Part shown: one piece after another, positions 41,069-49,739 of the stretch
Position numbering within the stretch: position 1 is the stretch's first letter
Layout: each line of letters starts with the position of its first letter
NCBI RefSeq assembly: GCF_014638995.1
Contig: NZ_BMFR01000001.1
Coordinates: 248,001 to 312,000, forward strand
Reading direction: 5' to 3'
Length of the DNA: 64,000 nt
Origin: Virgibacillus oceani
GTDB lineage: Bacteria > Bacillota > Bacilli > Bacillales > Amphibacillaceae
Position numbers and translations under genes: made by a program
Notes under the pieces: model-generated
The model's input: only the letters and a program-made list of their open reading frames with translations
Database searches by the model: none
What the model was told of the DNA's origin: nothing

Positions 41069-41251
41069 ATGGAAAAAAGCAGTTCTTTTTGGAAGAAATT
41101 TTGGAATGATGAAGAGGGGTTAGAAACAATAGAAGTATTGCTAATATTAGCAGTATTGGTTGCGATTGCTCTTTTATTTAAAGACAGAATTGAATCTTGG
41201 GCAAATAAATTATTTGACAATATTGATAAAAAGCTTCCAGGCGGCGAGTAA
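41069..41251 (+). CDS. Flp-like (type IVb) pilin
   Basis: This is a 60-aa protein with a short charged leader, then EEG followed by LETIEVLLILAVLVAIALL. Cleavage after Gly17 leaves Glu at mature position 5, the hallmark of type IVb prepilins. The mature protein would be about 43 aa, slightly short but typical of Flp1-like pilins in Firmicutes. It is the probable major subunit and the substrate of the peptidase at 49208. A GAGGAGAG site precedes the start. Confidence 0.85.
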   Translation: MEKSSSFWKKFWNDEEGLETIEVLLILAVLVAIALLFKDRIESWANKLFDNIDKKLPGGE

Positions 41252-41275
41252 AAGCAAGAAGGGAGGCGTATAGGA

Positions 41276-41923
41276 ATGAAGTCCTTTTTCAAGGATGAAA
41301 GAGGAAGCTTTACAATTGAAGCATCACTGGTATTTCCTTCATTATTGCTATTCACGCTGCTCGGTGTCTTCTTTTGTATCATTATTTTTCAAATAGGATC
41401 TGCGAATTATGCAGCTCAAAAAGCCGCTTCACAAACTGCTTATGTATGGAATAATTCTCATAAGGATTTAACAACAGGCGCATTTGATAAAAACTATTAT
41501 GCGGGGTTGGATAAAGGCGGAGATGGATTATACTGGAGAATATTTGATGATGGCATTTTGCAAATATTTGGAATCAATGGGGGATTTCCGGGTGAAGGTG
41601 TAAAGGGAAGGAAACTTGAAAAAGCCAACAATGAGTTTGGTGAGGGTGCAATTAGTGTGAAATTATCGTATAGAAACAATATTGCGTTCAGCTATGTAGA
41701 AGCAGAAGCTGAATCATCATTGTATATCCCTTCCTTTGTAAAAAATATATTGGGACGTGATAATGTTGTGGCCACTTCAACCCATCTCGTTACCGAAAGC
41801 CCTGAACTAATTCGTAATTTTAACTTTGCTAAGTATGTATGGACAAAATCAGGAATAGGGGGGATGTTAAGTGGGGCTATGAATTCCATTACACAATTTT
41901 TCGGCGGGACTCCTGCCCCCTAA
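41276..41923 (+). CDS. TadE-like pseudopilin
   Basis: This is a 215-aa protein. The N-terminus DERG followed by SFTIEASLVFPSLLLFTLL has a prepilin site with Glu at +5 and one membrane helix. The rest is predicted outside the membrane (AAQKAASQTAYVWNN; repeated glycine-rich loops). TadE/TadF proteins are minor pilins needed for Flp assembly. It starts after GGGAGGCG. Confidence 0.8.
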   Translation: MKSFFKDERGSFTIEASLVFPSLLLFTLLGVFFCIIIFQIGSANYAAQKAASQTAYVWNNSHKDLTTGAFDKNYYAGLDKGGDGLYWRIFDDGILQIFGINGGFPGEGVKGRKLEKANNEFGEGAISVKLSYRNNIAFSYVEAEAESSLYIPSFVKNILGRDNVVATSTHLVTESPELIRNFNFAKYVWTKSGIGGMLSGAMNSITQFFGGTPAP

Positions 41924-41943
41924 AATCGTAAGGTGTTGAGATT

Positions 41944-44097
41944 ATGAAAAAAAAATTAAAACGCTTATTTTATAAGGATAATGGCTCTGTCTCCATCTAT
42001 ATGATCATTATTATATTGCCGATTTTTTTATTAAATGCATTGTTGATTGATACATTAAGAATTTTGTCCGCTGAGCGGGAAATTGAAAATGCTATAGATA
42101 CAGCACTACGATCGACAATGGCATCATTTAATACGGACTTGGCAAATGTTGGATTGTTTGCGTATGGTGGGGACAACGATGTTAGTAATACCTTTAATGG
42201 TTATGTAAATGATCAATTTTATAATAATGGATTAAGTGGATATCAGAACCTTATTAGTCCAAGAATTGATTCCGCGACTGCTACTTTTGTAGAAGGTCGA
42301 GAACTTGTGGAATTAGATGTGTTCCGACATCAGGTATTAGAAAGTATGAAATACCAAGCACCAGTTCAAATGGGAGAATCTATTTTCACCCTACTTTCCG
42401 GGGGAAAGGGTATTTCACAGGAACAAATTGATAATGCGGAGAAATTGGTTGAGAATTATGAAGAGATTATTGGATTGATGAAGAAGAGGAATGCGGAGAT
42501 TGAAGAAGCCCGTAAACAACTGGAACAAATAATTCAGGTAATTCAAGTTGATATACCTGAACGTGTTATTGGGACTGTACCAAACGGTGAAGAAAAACCA
42601 ATTCCGAAAGATTTAAAAACTTTTAACCAAGTTCTCTTTTACTATGATCGGTACAATGAACTTAAAGACAAAGAAAAGTTATCCGATGATGAACAAAAAG
42701 AAATTGATAACTTTGAAAATGGTTTGAATGAAGAAACGTATATTTCAGTGGTGAATGTTGAAACGTTTGTTAAAGGCATTAATGATCATTTATTTGGCGA
42801 GAATGGAACTGTAACAAAACCAAAGGAAGGATCAGCAAAATTCTATAATGATAAAATCAATGATTTGATGGAACCAAATATGGAATTATTAGATGATCTT
42901 AAAAAGTTTACTTTAACAGATGCTTTTTTTAAGGATATAAAAACAAATATAGAGACTATTTATGAAGAAATAAGAATTGATAAGCCGATTAATGGGGAAT
43001 TAAATATAGAAGATTACTCCATAGGTCAGTTGTTTGGCGCATTTTATCTTTCGATTTCCGGGAATTCTAAACCAATTGCAGAGTCTATTATTGAGTATAT
43101 TCAAAACAAGTTAATATTATTACAAGAGAATCAGATTGTGCCTATAGAGGATTATATTAATAGATTTATAAAGTTAAGAAAAGATTTAAATAATGTTGAT
43201 ACAAAGAATGAAGAAGAAAAAGCAGATAAAAACTTTGGAGATCTGTGGGCTATTTTAAATGTATATAGTGACGTTAAAAATCAGATAGAAGTAGACTCTG
43301 AAATATACAAAGAGTTGAACAAATATGTTTTGGAATACAATGGAACATCGGGTGGTAGTGAAACAGTTGATGAACCATCACGTCTACAATTTATTAAAGA
43401 TGCATTTAACCGCTTTAAAGAATTTGTTACTTTTATTCAAGGATTCCCCGAATCGGTTAGGAATGAGCTATATATTAATGAATATATTTTAGCTAATTAT
43501 GGCACTCAAGCACCATATGAATTGATTGGGACTAAGGCTTACCAGTCCTTTAGTTACGCCACCAAACAGGCACAATATATAACATATGGTTATGCACAAC
43601 CTGGGGTAAATTATTTTATGTTTATTAAAGATATTGCTTTGATTATGTTCGTCGCAAATCTTTTATCACAAGTGTTGCAAGGAGGATTTGCAGGTCCATT
43701 AGGATTTTTTAAGGCACTGGCTGCATCGTTAGCTACTACTCTAAATGATCTTCAAGAAATAACAAGAGGACCTCATTATGAATTAACTTGGTCACCGTTT
43801 AGCGCGTTTGGAAAAAGAGGTGTAAAGGTGACAATGCCCATGTTTTTACGGATAATAATGATGATGAAATCAACAACTAAATCATATAACAATGAAAAAT
43901 TGAGAAGGTTACAGGCGGTAGTAACAAAGGAAACAAATCAAAAGCTAAATGATGCATCAACCTATCTAAAGGGTAATATAGAAGGAAAAATTAAATTATG
44001 GTTCATACCAGCATTAACGGAAATGCTGCCTAATGATTTTGGGAGAGTACAAGGAAGTTATTACTATATTGATAAGGATAAAGTCTATTCATATTAA
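41944..44097 (+). CDS. 717-aa TadG/DUF5702-like protein of the Tad locus
   Basis: The N-terminus (KDNG, then SVSIYMIIIILPIFLLNALL) resembles TadE/TadG prepilins but has Tyr instead of Glu at +5, so cleavage is doubtful. A long external region rich in Glu, Lys and Asn with coiled-coil character (about 140-230) follows. A second hydrophobic segment lies near 565-605. The C-terminus ends FGRVQGSYYYIDKDKVYSY. It probably spans the cell wall as a pilus-associated or anchoring protein. The family name is from recognition of the N-terminal pattern and context. Confidence 0.65.
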   Translation: MKKKLKRLFYKDNGSVSIYMIIIILPIFLLNALLIDTLRILSAEREIENAIDTALRSTMASFNTDLANVGLFAYGGDNDVSNTFNGYVNDQFYNNGLSGYQNLISPRIDSATATFVEGRELVELDVFRHQVLESMKYQAPVQMGESIFTLLSGGKGISQEQIDNAEKLVENYEEIIGLMKKRNAEIEEARKQLEQIIQVIQVDIPERVIGTVPNGEEKPIPKDLKTFNQVLFYYDRYNELKDKEKLSDDEQKEIDNFENGLNEETYISVVNVETFVKGINDHLFGENGTVTKPKEGSAKFYNDKINDLMEPNMELLDDLKKFTLTDAFFKDIKTNIETIYEEIRIDKPINGELNIEDYSIGQLFGAFYLSISGNSKPIAESIIEYIQNKLILLQENQIVPIEDYINRFIKLRKDLNNVDTKNEEEKADKNFGDLWAILNVYSDVKNQIEVDSEIYKELNKYVLEYNGTSGGSETVDEPSRLQFIKDAFNRFKEFVTFIQGFPESVRNELYINEYILANYGTQAPYELIGTKAYQSFSYATKQAQYITYGYAQPGVNYFMFIKDIALIMFVANLLSQVLQGGFAGPLGFFKALAASLATTLNDLQEITRGPHYELTWSPFSAFGKRGVKVTMPMFLRIIMMMKSTTKSYNNEKLRRLQAVVTKETNQKLNDASTYLKGNIEGKIKLWFIPALTEMLPNDFGRVQGSYYYIDKDKVYSY

Positions 44098-44113
44098 AAA
44101 GGAGTGAATCTGT

Positions 44114-44701
44114 ATGAAAAAAATATTATTATTATTTTTATTCACATTTGCGTTATTAGCCGGTTGTAGTGATGATTCGGGTGATAATAATGATTCAAAT
44201 AATTCTAGTGATTCAAGTGAAAGTAATGAACAATCAATAAAAACCGATAGTGAAGAAAAGCAGGAGGATAAAAGCGTCTATCAGATTGGTGAAACAGCAA
44301 CTATTACGAGTGACAGTTATGATTTCGATTACGAAGTCACAGTGACGGACTTTAATTTAGCTAATGAGGTTAATGATGTTACAATTGAAGAATTTATTGC
44401 CGGAGCAGGAGAAAGGGATAAATTTGCGGTAGTAGATGTCACAATAAAAAATATAAGTGATGAAGCTTATGTACCAAATGAAATGTTTTCTGCTAACTTT
44501 TCTGGATTCGATGAAGAAGGCGGTCATGTATCAATTGATGAATTTTTCACGGTAGGTGATAAAAAGTTAGAACCGGGAGATGAATTAAAAGGTCATTTAG
44601 TATATACAACTACAGTAGATTATGCGGATAAATTTTTATTAAAATATGAGGTAATGTCAGATGAAGAAACTCATTTTGTATTACCAAATCCGGAAATGTA
44701 A
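44114..44701 (+). CDS. DUF4352-like lipoprotein, A-type, copy 1
   Basis: This is a 195-aa predicted lipoprotein. The signal peptide ends in the lipobox LLAGC (Cys20), and a Ser/Asn/Asp-rich linker follows. The immunoglobulin-like DUF4352 domain contains YQIGETATITSDSYDFDYEV, FAVVDVTIKNISDEAYVPNE and LEPGDELKGHLVY. It is the first of an alternating array. GGAGTGAATC precedes the ATG. The role is unknown; the position inside the pilus operon suggests a surface accessory. Confidence 0.8.
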   Translation: MKKILLLFLFTFALLAGCSDDSGDNNDSNNSSDSSESNEQSIKTDSEEKQEDKSVYQIGETATITSDSYDFDYEVTVTDFNLANEVNDVTIEEFIAGAGERDKFAVVDVTIKNISDEAYVPNEMFSANFSGFDEEGGHVSIDEFFTVGDKKLEPGDELKGHLVYTTTVDYADKFLLKYEVMSDEETHFVLPNPEM

Positions 44702-44741
44702 TTAAGTTTTATAAAAAATATAGTTACCAGTTATTTTATTA

Positions 44742-44774
44742 CGGTGAGGAATTAGTATTACTATTTCTTCACCG
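44742..44774 (+). terminator. hairpin after lipoprotein copy 1
   Basis: CGGTGAGGAA (44742-44751) pairs with TTCTTCACCG (44765-44774) with one mismatch or bulge. There is no strong T run, so it may only attenuate transcription or stabilise the 3' end. Confidence 0.4.
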
Positions 44775-44816
44775 AATGTAATAATGATAAAAGAAATATT
44801 TTGCCTGGAGGTTATT

Positions 44817-45359
44817 ATGAAAAAAATTCTTTTTCTATTATTAGCTATTTCATTAGTAGCAGGTTGTAGCAGTAATTCAAAAGATAATGATTCAAAAAAT
44901 GAAGAGGAGCAGGCATCCAAACCTGAAACTCAGGAAGTAGCAGTACATAAAATCGAAGATACAGTGAAGGTTAAAAGTCATGATTTTGGTTTTTCTTATG
45001 AGGTAACTTTAAACAGTTATGACGAAAAAAAAGAATATAACGGAAAAACTGTTAAGGATTTAGTTGAAGGTGAAAGTTTGACAGGTGACTCCTTTGCTGT
45101 TGCAAACGTAACAATAAAGAACACTAGTGATCAAACATTTGTTCCAATGGAAAAATTAGAGCCGGTTTTTGATATCTCTGTCCCAATTGGAATTTATAAA
45201 GAGCTTTCTCCAAAATTAAATAATAGTTTAAAACCTGGGGATGAAATTACTGTAGATTTAGTATCGGGTTCTGGAAATAATAAGAATAATATATATCTGG
45301 TTTTTGAGTATATGAAAGACGAGGAAGCAAGATTTCTATTAAATAAAGTTGATGGATAA
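44817..45359 (+). CDS. DUF4352-like lipoprotein, B-type, copy 1
   Basis: This 180-aa protein starts at 44817 after CTGGAGG. The lipobox SLVAGC (Cys16) is followed by a charged linker. The domain differs from A-type by the segment YNGKTVKDLVEGESLTGDSF, and it keeps FAVANVTIKNTSDQTFVP and LKPGDEITVDLV. Its closest relatives in the window are at 47115 and the decayed copy at 45975. Confidence 0.8.
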   Translation: MKKILFLLLAISLVAGCSSNSKDNDSKNEEEQASKPETQEVAVHKIEDTVKVKSHDFGFSYEVTLNSYDEKKEYNGKTVKDLVEGESLTGDSFAVANVTIKNTSDQTFVPMEKLEPVFDISVPIGIYKELSPKLNNSLKPGDEITVDLVSGSGNNKNNIYLVFEYMKDEEARFLLNKVDG

Positions 45360-45376
45360 TGCATTCATGGATTGTA

Positions 45377-45423
45377 TTGCTGCCCTTAGGAATGGAATAA
45401 TTCAGATAATATTTCATTCCTAA
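45377..45423 (+). repeat. hairpin repeat H, copy 1
   Basis: The sequence TTGCTGCCCTTAGGAATGG and onward contains an inverted repeat TTAGGAATG (45386-45394) / CATTCCTAA (45415-45423). The same block recurs nearly unchanged at 47680-47725. In both cases it lies between a B-type gene and the following A-type gene. Confidence 0.75.
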
Positions 45424-45489
45424 GTATAGTAACTAATGAGAAAAAAGATTCGGAACTAAATAAACTACATTTTAAAAAAGAGAAACCAA

Positions 45490-45855
45490 TTGAATAAACT
45501 ATTTATATTATTTTTAACAGTAGCACTTATGTTTGTGATAACTGGTCGCGACGGTGATTCTAGTGAAAATGAGAAATCAAAAGGGATAAATGAACAAACA
45601 ACAGAATTGTAGGCTGCAGTAATGCTAACAAAAGAAATCGGAAACAAAGAGCGGAAAACTTTATGATATAGATGAAACAGTCAACGTTACTAATTTAGAA
45701 AAAGGATTTACATATGAAATCACTGTAAATAATACTGAGGTTACAAAACAATAAAAGGTACACTGGAATAGATAAATTGAAATCTGGAAAATTTGCAATT
45801 CTAAATATCGCTGTTAAAAATACGGGGATCAATCTATTAATCTAATAGAAAAAAA
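45490..45855 (+). pseudogene. decayed DUF4352-like lipoprotein (A-type signal peptide, B-like body)
   Basis: A TTG-initiated frame (45490-45612) is almost identical at its start to the intact gene at 47804 (MNKLFILFLTVAL). The lipobox Cys is changed to Arg (ITGRDG), and a TAG stops it at codon 41. Further on, in other frames, the remnants GKLYDIDETVNVTNLEKGF, TYEITVNN and FAILNIAVKNTG can be read, and these resemble the B-type body. It is clearly inactive and probably a chimera of A and B copies. Confidence 0.75.
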
Positions 45856-45928
45856 GGGTACAAGGGCATGTTAACAAACAATTTATTGTTTTAAGGTGAA
45901 TTATTTTAAATGTGTATATTATTATCAT
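45856..45928 (+). repeat. 73-nt intergenic repeat R, copy 1
   Basis: It begins GGGTACAAGGGCATGTTAAC and ends TTATTATCAT. An equal-length copy at 46965-47037 matches at about 61 of 73 positions. Both lie between an A-type and a B-type unit, marking the duplicated dimer. Confidence 0.75.
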
Positions 45929-45974
45929 ACTAGTGAATATTCCATTAATTTAATATACAATTCAATCTGGAGTT

Positions 45975-46214
45975 ATGTAAATAAGGATTTAGATAGTTGA
46001 AACAAAAATAGTCCAGAGCATTCAGCTAGTTTTCAATATCTCTTGACCAATAGGAATCTATAACAAAACTCTCCCTAAAATTTAATAATGGTCAACACCC
46101 TGGGAAAAAAGTCACTTGGATTTAGTTTCTGAATCAGAGACTAAGGAAAAACATATACCGTGTTTATGAATATTTGAAGAAACAAGTTTTCTATTAAATA
46201 ATATTGATGGATAA
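45975..46214 (+). pseudogene. decayed DUF4352-like lipoprotein, B-type
   Basis: The 3' half aligns at DNA level with the B-type gene at 44817: TTTTCAATATCTCTTGACC matches TTTTTGATATCTCTGTCCC, and both end ATTGATGGATAA/GTTGATGGATAA. A vestigial GGAGTTATG start is at 45971-45977. The internal part is deleted (240 versus 543 nt) and the frame is broken repeatedly. Confidence 0.7.
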
Positions 46215-46308
46215 AGTATTTATGGGTAGAGTTGCTTCCCTTAAGTTTAGATATACCAATGTTATGTTTGAGTATATAAGATATTCATAAATATAGGGGT
46301 GAAACAAT

Positions 46309-46911
46309 TTGAAAAGGTTACTTATTTTATTTTTAGCAACTTCACTGGTATTAGTAATATCAGGTTGTAGTGATAATTCTGTTAATGAAAACAAAACAAA
46401 TCAAGACACAAACGAAACACAAAGTGAAGATGTTAATAATAATAGTGACAATGAAAGTAAGAGTGAAAATGAAAAGAAGAAAATTTATCAAGTCGGGGAA
46501 ACAGCTAAAATTATAAGTGGTTTGTATGATTTTCCATATGAAGTAACGGTAAACAGCTTTGAATTAATTAGAAAAGAAAAAGATGGAATTAACCCCAAAG
46601 AACTCTATGGTGGTGAACTGGAACCGGAAGAATCAATTGCTATAGCTAATGTAACTATAAAAAATATAAGTGATATGCCATTTATTCCAAATGAGAAAAT
46701 TTCTGCTCAATTTTTAATGGAAGGTAAAGCATCACAAAATTCATTTGATCAATTCTTTACAGAAAGAAATGAAGAGTTAAAACCCGGAGAAGAAATAACA
46801 GGGAATTTAGCATATTTTAAGATGTACGATTCAAACGAAGATTTTCAGCTAGTCTATGAATTTAAAGATAAACAGGAAACCAAGTTTTTATTGCCGAATC
46901 CCAGCAAGTAA
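46309..46911 (+). CDS. DUF4352-like lipoprotein, A-type, copy 3
   Basis: This 200-aa protein starts with TTG after AGGGGTGAAAC, the same start context as the gene at 47804. The lipobox is VISGC (Cys20), with a long Asn/Asp/Ser/Glu linker and the domain YQVGETAKIISGLYDFPYEV, IAIANVTIKNISDMPFIPNE, LKPGEEITGNLAYF. Intact. It is closest to the copy at 47804. Confidence 0.8.
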   Translation: MKRLLILFLATSLVLVISGCSDNSVNENKTNQDTNETQSEDVNNNSDNESKSENEKKKIYQVGETAKIISGLYDFPYEVTVNSFELIRKEKDGINPKELYGGELEPEESIAIANVTIKNISDMPFIPNEKISAQFLMEGKASQNSFDQFFTERNEELKPGEEITGNLAYFKMYDSNEDFQLVYEFKDKQETKFLLPNPSK

Positions 46912-46964
46912 TTTCTATAAATAAAACAATAGATAATATATAAAATGACAAAAAAGTTTATTTA

Positions 46965-47037
46965 GGGTACAAGGGCACGTTAACAATCAATTTATCAATT
47001 TAAGTTAAATTATTTTATATTAGTACATTGTTATCAT
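46965..47037 (+). repeat. 73-nt intergenic repeat R, copy 2
   Basis: This is the partner of 45856-45928 (12 differences counted by eye). It lies in the 5' region of the B-type gene at 47115, so it may carry that gene's promoter or leader. Confidence 0.75.
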
Positions 47038-47114
47038 GTCCCCCTATCCAATAATATTAAATTCAGTCATTTCCATGTTAAACGTTTTAGGGAAAAAAGA
47101 GGGAGGGTATCTTA

Positions 47115-47663
47115 ATGAAAAAGTTAATAATCGTATTAATGCTAACTTTTATAGCAGTAGGTTGTAGCAATTCCAAAGAAAATAATGAAACTTCTGAAAG
47201 TGAAGATAATGCTGATCAAGAAATAGCTACACAAGGCAAAGTATACGATTCTAATGAAACCGCAAAAGTTATAGATTCGGATAGCGGATCTACATACGAA
47301 GTTACATTTAATAGTGCCAAGTTAATGGAAGAGTATAATGGTAAAACTGTTCAGGAATTTACAGGACTTGAGGAATTTAAATCAGATAAATATGTGGTGA
47401 TTAATGCAACTTTCAAAAATACTAGTGAACACCCTATTAATTTAAAAGAACAAATCAATCCGGAATTTGGTAAATATGGAGTTGAATCGGCAGTATTAAG
47501 TAACTATGAGATGAAAATAGATAAGGGTATTAAGGCTGGAGAAAAATTTACAGTTGACTTGTTGTATCTCTGGCAAGATTTTGATGAAAATGTTAAATAT
47601 TTCCTCACCTTTGAAAACTTTAAGGAAAATCAAACTCACATAACGGTACCTTATCCAGGTTAG
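47115..47663 (+). CDS. DUF4352-like lipoprotein, B-type, copy 3
   Basis: This is a 182-aa protein with lipobox IAVGC (Cys17). The B-type body contains VYDSNETAKVIDSDSGSTYE, YNGKTVQEFTGLEEFKSDKY and VVINATFKNTSEHPINL. The ATG follows GGGAGGG. It ends close to the second H hairpin repeat. Intact. Confidence 0.8.
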   Translation: MKKLIIVLMLTFIAVGCSNSKENNETSESEDNADQEIATQGKVYDSNETAKVIDSDSGSTYEVTFNSAKLMEEYNGKTVQEFTGLEEFKSDKYVVINATFKNTSEHPINLKEQINPEFGKYGVESAVLSNYEMKIDKGIKAGEKFTVDLLYLWQDFDENVKYFLTFENFKENQTHITVPYPG

Positions 47664-47679
47664 TTTAACTAGGGTGGTT

Positions 47680-47725
47680 TTGCTGCCCTTAGGAATGGAA
47701 TAATTCAGGTAATATTTCATTCCTA
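47680..47725 (+). repeat. hairpin repeat H, copy 2
   Basis: This is the second copy of the block at 45377-45423, with the inverted repeat TTAGGAATG/CATTCCTAA at 47689-47725. Similarity continues downstream to the start of the next A-type gene (AACCAATTGAATAAAC in both). Confidence 0.75.
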
Positions 47726-47803
47726 AGTACAGCAATTCATTAATTACTAAGTGTATAAAAGATTTGGAACTAATCAAATTGTATTAAAAAGGAGTGAAAC
47801 CAA

Positions 47804-48394
47804 TTGAATAAACTATTTATACTATTTTTAACAGTAGCACTTATATTTGTGATAACTGGTTGTGGCGATGATTCTAGTGAAAAAGAGAAATCAAACGGAA
47901 CAAATGAACAAAAAACAGAATTAAACGATGACAATAGTAAAACTCAAGAAAGAGAGGGCAAAAATGTCTATCAAATTGGTGAAACGGCTCAAATTATTAG
48001 TGATTTATACGATTTCCCATATGAGGTTACTGTAAACAGTTTCGAATTGACTACCGAACCAGTGGATGGAGTTAAATTAGAAGAGAAGGTACTTGAAGTT
48101 GGCGAAAATGATCGCTTTGCAGTTGTAAATGTAACAATAAAAAATGTTAGTGACGAAGCCTTTGTGCCCAATGAAATGATATCCGCACAGTTAATTGGAG
48201 AAACAGTAGGTGAAAATTCATATGATGAAGAATTCTTTACTGACAGAAATAAAGAATTAAACCCTGGGGAAGAGATTACAGGTAATTTGGTTTATTTAAG
48301 TAACAATTTTGTAAAAGAGGATACTTTATATCTTGCTTATGAATATATGGCAACGGATGAAGAAACACGGTTTAAGTTACCAGTTTCTAAATAA
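47804..48394 (+). CDS. DUF4352-like lipoprotein, A-type, copy 4
   Basis: This 196-aa protein starts with TTG after AAGGAGTGAAACC. The lipobox is VITGC (Cys20). The domain contains YQIGETAQIISDLYDFPYEV, FAVVNVTIKNVSDEAFVPNE and LNPGEEITGNLVYL. It is the likely parent or sister of the decayed copy at 45490. A hairpin CTAAGGGTAG/CTACCCTTAG (48412-48435) follows without a T run; the rest of the 208-bp gap shows nothing clear. Confidence 0.8.
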   Translation: MNKLFILFLTVALIFVITGCGDDSSEKEKSNGTNEQKTELNDDNSKTQEREGKNVYQIGETAQIISDLYDFPYEVTVNSFELTTEPVDGVKLEEKVLEVGENDRFAVVNVTIKNVSDEAFVPNEMISAQLIGETVGENSYDEEFFTDRNKELNPGEEITGNLVYLSNNFVKEDTLYLAYEYMATDEETRFKLPVSK

Positions 48395-48602
48395 TTACAG
48401 AGATTCAAGGACTAAGGGTAGCTTGCTACCCTTAGAATTAAGAGAGTAGATTAGCTTATTAATCCACAACGTTTGTTGCAGATGTGAAAGTTAATAATAG
48501 TATTAATGGTGTACTTGGTTTAGTCGTAATGCTTGATGATTATAAATAATGTAATTTGTTCAATTTATAAACTGTTGCATATCAAAGGGTGTGATTACCT
48601 AT

Positions 48603-49187
48603 ATGTCCATATTAAAAAAAGAAAACGGGAGTATTACATTAGAAGCGGCAATGATTATTCCGTTATTTCTGGCATTGATATTATTGCTGACATCTTTTGT
48701 CAAAATAACAATAGCAGAAATGGCCTTGAAAGAGTCTGTCAGTGAAACGGCACAAACTGTTGCCCATTACTCGTATCTGACTTTGACAGCAGTAAATGCT
48801 ATTGACCAAGCTACTGATGGATTTATTGATTCACTCGGGGAAGGGGCTGCGAGCAGAGCGGGGAATAGTGAAATTGCAAAAGTGCTAATGTCTAAGTTTG
48901 CAGATAAAGCAAAGGGTGCTATTCCATCTTCAGGGAAGCTATTAGAATCTGTTGATCAGTCTGTATATAAAGAGGTTGTAACTGAAAAATACAAACAAAA
49001 AGTAGGCAGTTCAGGTTTTTATAATGCTGATGGAATCAAAATTGTAAGTTCAAGTGTACCTACATCGACAGACAGTGCCATGGCAAAAGTGGAGGCAGAA
49101 GTAGAATTAAACCTTGTCATACCTTTTTTTGAAAAAACTATAAAAATAAAGAAAAAAGCTTTAGAGCGTGGATGGGTTGGAAATTAG
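48603..49187 (+). CDS. second TadE-like pseudopilin
   Basis: This 194-aa protein starts at 48603 (MSILKKENG) after AAAGGGTG. The prepilin site ENG followed by SITLEAAMIIPLFLALILLL has Glu at mature +5 and one membrane helix. The remaining part is external. It resumes the pilus gene set after the lipoprotein array and lies directly before the prepilin peptidase. Confidence 0.8.
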   Translation: MSILKKENGSITLEAAMIIPLFLALILLLTSFVKITIAEMALKESVSETAQTVAHYSYLTLTAVNAIDQATDGFIDSLGEGAASRAGNSEIAKVLMSKFADKAKGAIPSSGKLLESVDQSVYKEVVTEKYKQKVGSSGFYNADGIKIVSSSVPTSTDSAMAKVEAEVELNLVIPFFEKTIKIKKKALERGWVGN

Positions 49188-49207
49188 TATGGAAAGGAGA
49201 AGATTGG

Positions 49208-49726
49208 ATGTCGATTCATTTTTACATATTAATAATTTTTCTAGGTACCGCTGCATTTTATGATGTGAAATATTCCAGGCTGCCTAACTGGCTAAATGTT
49301 AGTGGGGTTATGGTTGGGTTATTGTATCACTTGTTATTTAATCAAATGGATGGATTTTTAAATTCATTTTTCGGATTATTGGCTGGCGGTGTTGTTATGC
49401 TGATTTTGTATATTTTCAAAGCTATAGGTGCTGGCGATGTAAAATTATTTGCAGCAATTGGGGCGATTTGCGGGCTGTTATTTACACTGTATTCCATGAT
49501 GTATACGATTATCTTTGCCGGATTAATTGCAATCATTATTTTATTGTTTACAAAAACATTCCTAGTTAATATGACCTTGGCATTCTTTCATATTATCGAA
49601 TCTATTAAAGATAAGTCGTTAACACCGTTGGACGAATTTAAAAATAATGTCTCGAATCGTTTTCCATTTATATATGCCGTAATACCAGGTGTTGTAACTT
49701 CATTTTATTATATGTATTTGGCTTAA
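49208..49726 (+). CDS. type IV prepilin peptidase, TadV/CpaA family (A24)
   Basis: This 172-aa membrane protease starts at 49208 (MSIHFYILIIFLG) after GGAAAGGAG. The two catalytic aspartates are D19 (AAFYDVKYSRLPN) and D77 (GAGDVKLFAAIG). It has about five to six helices. No N-terminal methylase domain is present, as is normal for TadV. It should process the Flp-like pilin and both TadE-like proteins. Confidence 0.9.
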   Translation: MSIHFYILIIFLGTAAFYDVKYSRLPNWLNVSGVMVGLLYHLLFNQMDGFLNSFFGLLAGGVVMLILYIFKAIGAGDVKLFAAIGAICGLLFTLYSMMYTIIFAGLIAIIILLFTKTFLVNMTLAFFHIIESIKDKSLTPLDEFKNNVSNRFPFIYAVIPGVVTSFYYMYLA

Positions 49727-49739
49727 GGAGGAAATTTAA

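Noticed and set aside
46194..46394. 66-aa minus-strand frame between lipoprotein copies
   Set aside because: It is antisense to the start of an intact lipoprotein gene and to a pseudogene, and has no coding features.
44114..48394. The repeated lipoprotein region as a CRISPR or transposon array
   Set aside because: The repeats are whole genes and their intergenic blocks with unequal spacing. No transposase, terminal repeats or short regular repeats are present.
36812..49726. A classical type II secretion or competence (ComG) pseudopilus locus
   Set aside because: The ATPase has the CpaF/TadA motifs, the prepilins are Flp/TadE type with short leaders, and the peptidase is of the short TadV form.
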